Part shown: positions 14,486-18,405 of the stretch, one piece after another | Layout: every line of letters starts with the position of its first letter | Position numbering within the stretch: position 1 is the stretch's first letter | Assembly (NCBI GenBank): GCA_963526735.1 | Contig: CAURNU010000008.1 | Span: forward strand, 1-18,405 | Source of the DNA: CAMUQR01 sp963526735 | GTDB lineage: Bacteria; Patescibacteriota; Saccharimonadia; Saccharimonadales; Saccharimonadaceae | Direction: 5' to 3' | DNA: 18,405 nt | The notes under the pieces: generated by a model | The model's input: the letters and a program-made list of their open reading frames with translations, nothing else | Database searches by the model: none | What the model was told of the DNA's origin: nothing | Program-made: the position numbers and the translations under genes

Positions 14486-14519
14486 ACAAAAATAGCCACC
14501 CAAATTGCGGATGGCTATT
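14486..14519 (-). terminator. Terminator of the HEXXH-protein gene
   Basis: On the minus strand AATAGCCATCC (14519-14509) pairs with GGGTGGCTATT (14501-14491) over 11 bp, including one G-U, around a 7-nt loop, followed by a T-rich tract. It lies 33 bp past the stop codon and before the nrd promoter. Confidence 0.85.
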
Positions 14520-14552
14520 AGCGAGTGCAATACCACGACTAATTGTGATTTT

Positions 14553-15716
14553 CTATTTCAACAAACGGTTCCAATAAGCATTCGGTCCGGCCGTCGCGAA
14601 ATTCTGATTAATCTGTCGCGCCAACACCTGGGCTTTAGCCCGCAAATGTGGCGAATTATTAAATATTCCTACAGCGTCATAATCACGCATCATAAACTTA
14701 AATAATTCAGCCCGATCCTCACGTGGCGTACTCTGAGCATAAGCTGTTGTGAAGTAAGCATTTTGACGATTATCGTTTGTCCAAACATATTGTGGAAAAT
14801 TCGCATTCCGATCTTCGCTAAGATATTTAAAACCAGCTGGATTCAGAGCGGTATATTCACTATATGGCTCGCGCGGATACATTTTAATATCCAAAAAAGT
14901 ATCAATCGCATGAGTAATTTCGTGATTAGCTGTCAGACTCAAAAAATAATCTTTACGCGTCAAAACAATTTTTAAATCATTCACAAACTGCCGATCAAAA
15001 AATCCCGCAAAGGCATTATTTTGGACACTGTCCACCAGATAAAAAGTTAGAGGCATGCCATTTGCCCGAAACTCCCGGAAAAATCCATTTGGATAACGAC
15101 GCAAGATATTTTTTAATTCACTCAGCATACCCATATATTGATTAGGTTGTAGGGCTTGAGTTGCAGTATGTCGTGGTGTATAACCATTAGTTTCTGCTGC
15201 ACCATAGCGCACCCTCACATGATAAGTCGCCTCAATTTCCTGCCGTAAACTATTTGCTAAGGCAATCGGCTGTGGAGCTGGCGGTTGCGGAGTGGGATTG
15301 GGCTGTGGAGTTGGTTGCGATGGCGTAGTTGGTCGATGTGGAGTCACTGGCGCATTAGGCTGTGGCTGATTTGGCGTAGTTGATTGAGCCTTAGGTTTGT
15401 CGCCAGTGGCTGGTTTCTGTTCAGATGGCGTTGTAGCTTTGGTTTTATCCTGAGAATTAACTTTCGTCTTGTCAGTTGGTTTTGAGGCATCTTGATAATT
15501 TTTATCATCAGCTGAAGGATGACGTGACTGTTTTGTATGCTTTGCGTCAGAACCAGATTTTGATTCAACACTAGCAATTGATTGCGGTGCAGATTGCTTA
15601 GTGAATTTTGGCCATAACAGATAAGCTGAAGCGCCCGCACCTAGTATGACCAATAACATCACCGCGATCATCACCGGGCGTTTAGCTTTTAGACTCGTAA
15701 CTATTTTCTTGAACAT
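14553..15716 (-). CDS. Membrane-anchored putative zinc metallopeptidase (HEXXH)
   Basis: Of 387 residues, about 14-35 form an uncleaved membrane anchor after a basic N-terminus, and 40-150 form a low-complexity stalk rich in Lys, Thr, Gln and Pro. The outer domain (about 152-387) holds H265-E-I-T-H269, the zinc-binding HEXXH helix, in the context NHEITHAID. Downstream, REDRAELF places E333 and E337 as candidates for the third ligand of a gluzincin, 64-68 residues on, a spacing and context that resemble lethal-factor-like or Peptidase_Mx-type zincins. I cannot assign the family. A likely role is processing of surface or host proteins or of the cell envelope. It has its own promoter and terminator, and no Shine-Dalgarno is evident. 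Confidence 0.85.
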   Translation of the reverse strand: MFKKIVTSLKAKRPVMIAVMLLVILGAGASAYLLWPKFTKQSAPQSIASVESKSGSDAKHTKQSRHPSADDKNYQDASKPTDKTKVNSQDKTKATTPSEQKPATGDKPKAQSTTPNQPQPNAPVTPHRPTTPSQPTPQPNPTPQPPAPQPIALANSLRQEIEATYHVRVRYGAAETNGYTPRHTATQALQPNQYMGMLSELKNILRRYPNGFFREFRANGMPLTFYLVDSVQNNAFAGFFDRQFVNDLKIVLTRKDYFLSLTANHEITHAIDTFLDIKMYPREPYSEYTALNPAGFKYLSEDRNANFPQYVWTNDNRQNAYFTTAYAQSTPREDRAELFKFMMRDYDAVGIFNNSPHLRAKAQVLARQINQNFATAGPNAYWNRLLK

Positions 15717-15767
15717 AATAATTGTTTGTTTGATTGTGGATCTTAATTCACCACGAACTATATCTTT

Positions 15768-15796
15768 ATTATAGCATAAGAGTTATGAAAAATCAA
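15768..15796 (-). promoter_or_regulatory. Promoter of the HEXXH-protein gene
   Basis: The minus strand shows TTGATT (15796-15791), a 17-bp spacer, and TGCTATAAT (extended -10, hexamer 15773-15768). This is among the best promoters in the window. The start is near 15761, with a leader of about 45 nt. Confidence 0.75.
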
Positions 15797-15806
15797 CAAG
15801 CGCCAA

Positions 15807-15843
15807 CTAAAATCGCCCAGGCTAATAGTTGCCCGAGCGATTT
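15807..15843 (-). terminator. Terminator of ackA
   Basis: Read on the minus strand, the arms at 15843-15831 and 15822-15810 pair over 13 bp including two G-U pairs, with an 8-nt loop, and end in TTTT. On the plus strand the same DNA has two mismatches, so the hairpin suits the ackA direction. It starts 18 bp after the ackA stop. Confidence 0.75.
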
Positions 15844-15860
15844 CCCATTCCAAGTTTCAA

Positions 15861-17045
15861 CTAACCCAGCACCACCAAGGTACGGCGAGCCATTTCACGA
15901 AGCTCATCGGTTTTGATCATGTAGATTGGTTTTGAACCTTCAGTTGCCAGGTTCGCCAGTGGCGCGTGCTTGTCAAGATTCCAGTTTTTGTCGTGATCAA
16001 TCGTGAAACCTAGATAAGTCAACATCTCGCAAATTGGCTCACGAACATCAGCACCACGTTCGCCTACTGTCGCTGTAAATACAATCGCATCCACACCGTT
16101 CATCGCCGCCGCCATCGCACCAATGGTTTTTGCTAGCATATAGCGATAGGTTTTATTCGCCACAATCGCTCGTTCATCACCGTTACGCTCCGCTTCCAGC
16201 ACTAGGCGCATATCATCTGACTGACCACTCAAGCCCAAGAAACCAGCTTGCTTATTGAGGTATTTTTCCATTTGTTCGTCATCAAGACCGAGGGCTTTTT
16301 TGACCACAAACACCACTGATGGGTCAATATCACCCGAGCGAGTCGCCATCATTAGACCAGTGTTTGGTGAAAAGCCCATTGAATTATCAACACCTTTGCC
16401 ATTAACTACCGCCGAAATACTAGCTCCACCGCCTAGGTGCGCCACGATTAATTTTTCTGGCAAAATATTTTCGCGTTTCATAATTTCAACAATCGAGCTA
16501 ACCGAGATACCGTGATAACCAAAGCGACCAATATCGAGCTTATCTTGCAATTCAGCATCCATCGCATAGCGAAAGGCCTCAATCGGTTTAGTAGCGTGGA
16601 AAGAACTGTCCGAAATCGCCACCACCGGCACATCAGCTGGCAAAATTTCTTTAAAATATTTAATCTCACTCAAGTTCACACCGGTATGCAATGGCGCTTT
16701 ATCTTGAACTTTTTCGAGCTTAGCAATCACTTCGTCGGTGACAATTTGGTCGAGCTGGAAGTCACGGCTTGGCGCCACTACACGAGCTGCCACTACGCCG
16801 ATTTTTTGATCAGGCTTCAGCACGCCTTGTTCACGCAAAATCCGTTCGCACTCACTGGCCGACTGGCTTAAGTCCGAAATTGTCAGATCAACTGGCGTTT
16901 TAACACCATCAATCGCAATTTCGCAGTAAGGCTTATCGTTGACATACTCGAAGTGCAAAGTAGCCAAACAAGTCTCACCTTGATACAAGGCATATTTACG
17001 ACTAGCAGAGCCGGGATTGGTAATCAGGATTAGTTTATCGTTCAT
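15861..17045 (-). CDS. ackA: Acetate kinase
   Basis: The 394-residue protein interconverts acetyl phosphate plus ADP with acetate plus ATP, the ATP-yielding step of acetate fermentation. Equivalents of the key residues of the Methanosarcina enzyme are present: N10, R88, D146, H178, R236 and E381. The signature segments AHLGGGASISAV (202-213), SMGFSPNTGLMMATRSGDIDP (222-242) and VFTATVGERGADVR (322-335) confirm the family. It is divergent: the first motif reads NPGSASRKY instead of the usual NxGSSSLKF, and the usual HRVVHGG is ARVVAPS around R88. AAAGGAG precedes the ATG. No pta or phosphoketolase gene lies beside it; acetyl phosphate must come from enzymes encoded elsewhere. Confidence 0.96.
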   Translation of the reverse strand: MNDKLILITNPGSASRKYALYQGETCLATLHFEYVNDKPYCEIAIDGVKTPVDLTISDLSQSASECERILREQGVLKPDQKIGVVAARVVAPSRDFQLDQIVTDEVIAKLEKVQDKAPLHTGVNLSEIKYFKEILPADVPVVAISDSSFHATKPIEAFRYAMDAELQDKLDIGRFGYHGISVSSIVEIMKRENILPEKLIVAHLGGGASISAVVNGKGVDNSMGFSPNTGLMMATRSGDIDPSVVFVVKKALGLDDEQMEKYLNKQAGFLGLSGQSDDMRLVLEAERNGDERAIVANKTYRYMLAKTIGAMAAAMNGVDAIVFTATVGERGADVREPICEMLTYLGFTIDHDKNWNLDKHAPLANLATEGSKPIYMIKTDELREMARRTLVVLG

Positions 17046-17111
17046 AGATCTCCTTTATTTTTGTAAAACTACCCTTTATTTTAACACATCTTAAATCTTT
17101 TACTACAAGCC

Positions 17112-17140
17112 TCGACTTCGCGTCAGATTTATGTTATAAT
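17112..17140 (+). promoter_or_regulatory. Promoter of the ABC exporter gene
   Basis: TCGACT (17112-17117, 4 of 6 to the -35 consensus), a 17-bp spacer and TGTTATAAT with TATAAT at 17135-17140. A second TATAAT lies 10 bp further on (17145-17150). The start is expected near 17147. Confidence 0.7.
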
Positions 17141-17146
17141 CTAATA

Positions 17147-17307
17147 TAATGGAAAACTTTTGCTAAGTATCAGTCGCTAGCTTCTGATTTAAACAATTTC
17201 TTAATTTAAATTTACGGAGAATAATCACCCCTGTTTTTCTCTCGTCGCTAGTGTAATTTTTAAAAGTTTATCCCACTACTTATTACTTAAATACCAAGAA
17301 AGGCTCT
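17147..17307 (+). other. Long untranslated leader of the ABC exporter gene
   Basis: About 160 nt separate the predicted transcription start from the ATG, unusual in this compact window. It holds two direct copies of GTCGCTAG (17173-17180 and 17244-17251), a GGAG at about 17216-17219 with no start codon at a suitable distance, and AT-rich stretches. I see no recognised riboswitch, no tRNA-like T-box pattern and no clear upstream peptide. Confidence 0.4.
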
Positions 17308-18405
17308 ATGAAAAACTTCCAAATTATCAAGCTGTTGCTCAGCTTCGCCAAACCCTATCGCAGATTTGCCATCGCCAACATCATTGTGGTAGTCGCGACT
17401 ATTTTAGTCGGTAATTTTTTAGCACCAGTCTTCCTATCACAAATCCTGAACCAGTTTCAGACAGGCGCTGTTAGTTGGCAAACTACTTCCGGGCTGGTTA
17501 TCGCCTACGCTATCACTCAAGTTCTGGCGGGAGTGATTGGTTGGCGCTTAGTGTTTTGGATCGTTTGGCGTATCGAAACCAAAGTCCAAGCTGACATTCA
17601 CCAAGCAATTTTTAAAAAACTGATCAACCAAAGCATCGATTTTCACTCGAGTAAATTTAGTGGCTCACTCGTCAGTCAAACTCACAAATTCGTCGGTTCG
17701 TTTGAACAATTCTGGGATGAATTAATCTGGAGTCTGGTGCCAGTTATTGTAAGCGTCACTACAACCGTCATCGTGCTGAGTTTTTATTTATGGCAATATG
17801 CCTTAATTCTAGTCGCAATTACTATCATCTTCATCTTCGTGGCGATTCACAGCTCGAAGTTCATGGCTGAACTAAACGAAAACGAGGCCAAGTCCAGCAC
17901 CAAACTCACTGGTCTAATTTCTGACTCAATCGGCAACATCGCCATCGTCAAATCCAATGGTCAAGAACCACACGAAGTCAAACGAGTCACTGACCAAGTC
18001 AACACCTGGCGTACCAACTCGCTTAAAGTCATGCGTGGCGTTTTAATCTCTGGTACAGCCTACTCCAGCCTAAACAACGTCTTGATTATCACCGCCCTAG
18101 TCGCCGCCGTAATTGCCAGCGAACACAGTTGGATGTCAATTGGTATCGCCTATCTGGTCTTAAATTATACCGGGCAGGTCACTCATCAGCTTTGGGACAT
18201 TACCAATATTGTCCGTAAATATTACCGCATTATCGGCGAAGCTAGTGAAATGGCTGAAATCCTCACTACCGATACTAAACTCATCGACAAAACTGGCAAA
18301 AAACTTACCGTCCCTAAAGGTCAAATCAACTTCCAAAACATCACTTATAAGTATCAAAGTGGCGCCGGTGTTCAAATCTTCAATGACTTCAATCTACAAA
18401 TTAAA
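17308..18405 (+). CDS. ABC exporter, transmembrane half with start of ATPase domain (cut by window edge)
   Basis: An open frame of 366 codons starts at ATG 17308, with AAAGG just upstream, and runs off the window. Residues about 15-300 form a six-span exporter-type transmembrane domain: hydrophobic segments near 17-40, 57-80, 130-180 and 245-280 separated by long charged cytoplasmic helices, and the coupling-helix region reading ISDSIGNIAIVKSNG (about 207-221). The ATPase domain begins at about 340 (INFQNITYKY), with Y349 the likely A-loop aromatic that stacks on adenine. Walker A and later motifs lie outside the window. The single-polypeptide TMD-NBD order is that of type IV exporters, which work as homo- or heterodimers moving lipids, peptides or drugs. 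The substrate is unknown. Confidence 0.93.
   Translation, partial: MKNFQIIKLLLSFAKPYRRFAIANIIVVVATILVGNFLAPVFLSQILNQFQTGAVSWQTTSGLVIAYAITQVLAGVIGWRLVFWIVWRIETKVQADIHQAIFKKLINQSIDFHSSKFSGSLVSQTHKFVGSFEQFWDELIWSLVPVIVSVTTTVIVLSFYLWQYALILVAITIIFIFVAIHSSKFMAELNENEAKSSTKLTGLISDSIGNIAIVKSNGQEPHEVKRVTDQVNTWRTNSLKVMRGVLISGTAYSSLNNVLIITALVAAVIASEHSWMSIGIAYLVLNYTGQVTHQLWDITNIVRKYYRIIGEASEMAEILTTDTKLIDKTGKKLTVPKGQINFQNITYKYQSGAGVQIFNDFNLQIK

Noticed and set aside
15734..15916. A 60-codon plus-strand frame between the HEXXH gene and ackA
   Set aside because: It spans the promoter of one gene and the terminator of the other and overlaps the ackA end; no ribosome site.
1..18405. Alternative genetic code with TGA read as Gly
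   Set aside because: All recognised proteins reach normal family length without in-frame TGA, and glycine is encoded normally. Only the avoidance of TGA as a stop is retained as a finding.

Overview
The window reads as a chromosomal segment of a small-genome, fermentative bacterium, most likely Patescibacteria/CPR and probably a Saccharibacteria (TM7) relative. This is inferred from gene content, not from a marker gene: a class Ib ribonucleotide reductase operon, acetate kinase, a DnaK that keeps the insertion missing from Firmicutes and Actinobacteria, HrcA-type CIRCE operators, and several large anchored surface proteins with Pro/Thr-rich stalks. Thirteen genes show their stop codon: seven TAG, six TAA and no TGA. 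No tRNA, rRNA, insertion sequence, phage gene or CRISPR array was seen.

Layout. 1-1992 (minus): a secreted or anchored RCC1-repeat protein, cut by the window edge, whose repeats seem nested in split IPT/TIG domains and which carries an exact 165-bp tandem duplication. 2078-2608 (minus): a PAP2 phosphatase. 2721-4604 (minus): dnaK with a terminator behind it and two CIRCE operators wrapped around a strong promoter. 4822-5430 (minus): an unrecognised coiled-coil protein, divergent across a symmetric promoter region from a two-gene plus-strand unit (5537-8553) that encodes a small membrane-anchored protein and an 839-residue SGNH-hydrolase/von Willebrand A/PKD/calcium-repeat surface protein. 8566-9534 (minus): a CNNM/CorC-like membrane protein. 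9715-10437 (plus): a peroxiredoxin, sharing a bidirectional terminator with the convergent nrd operon. 10569-14365 (minus): redoxin-nrdI-nrdE-nrdF. 14553-15716 (minus): an anchored HEXXH putative metallopeptidase. 15861-17045 (minus): acetate kinase. 17308-18405 (plus): the N-terminal part of an ABC exporter, cut by the window edge.

How the parts relate. The nrd operon supplies deoxynucleotides; NrdI and the redoxin are the usual activation and reduction partners of NrdE/NrdF. The peroxiredoxin next door would detoxify peroxide, and acetate kinase gives ATP by substrate-level phosphorylation. The RCC1 protein, the SGNH/vWA protein and the metallopeptidase are separate transcription units that all point outward from the membrane, as expected for an organism that lives attached to a host or surface. 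No complete novel defence or mobile system is visible. The least ordinary items are the nested RCC1/TIG protein, the multidomain SGNH/vWA protein with its symmetric divergent promoter, the double CIRCE, and the absence of TGA stops.
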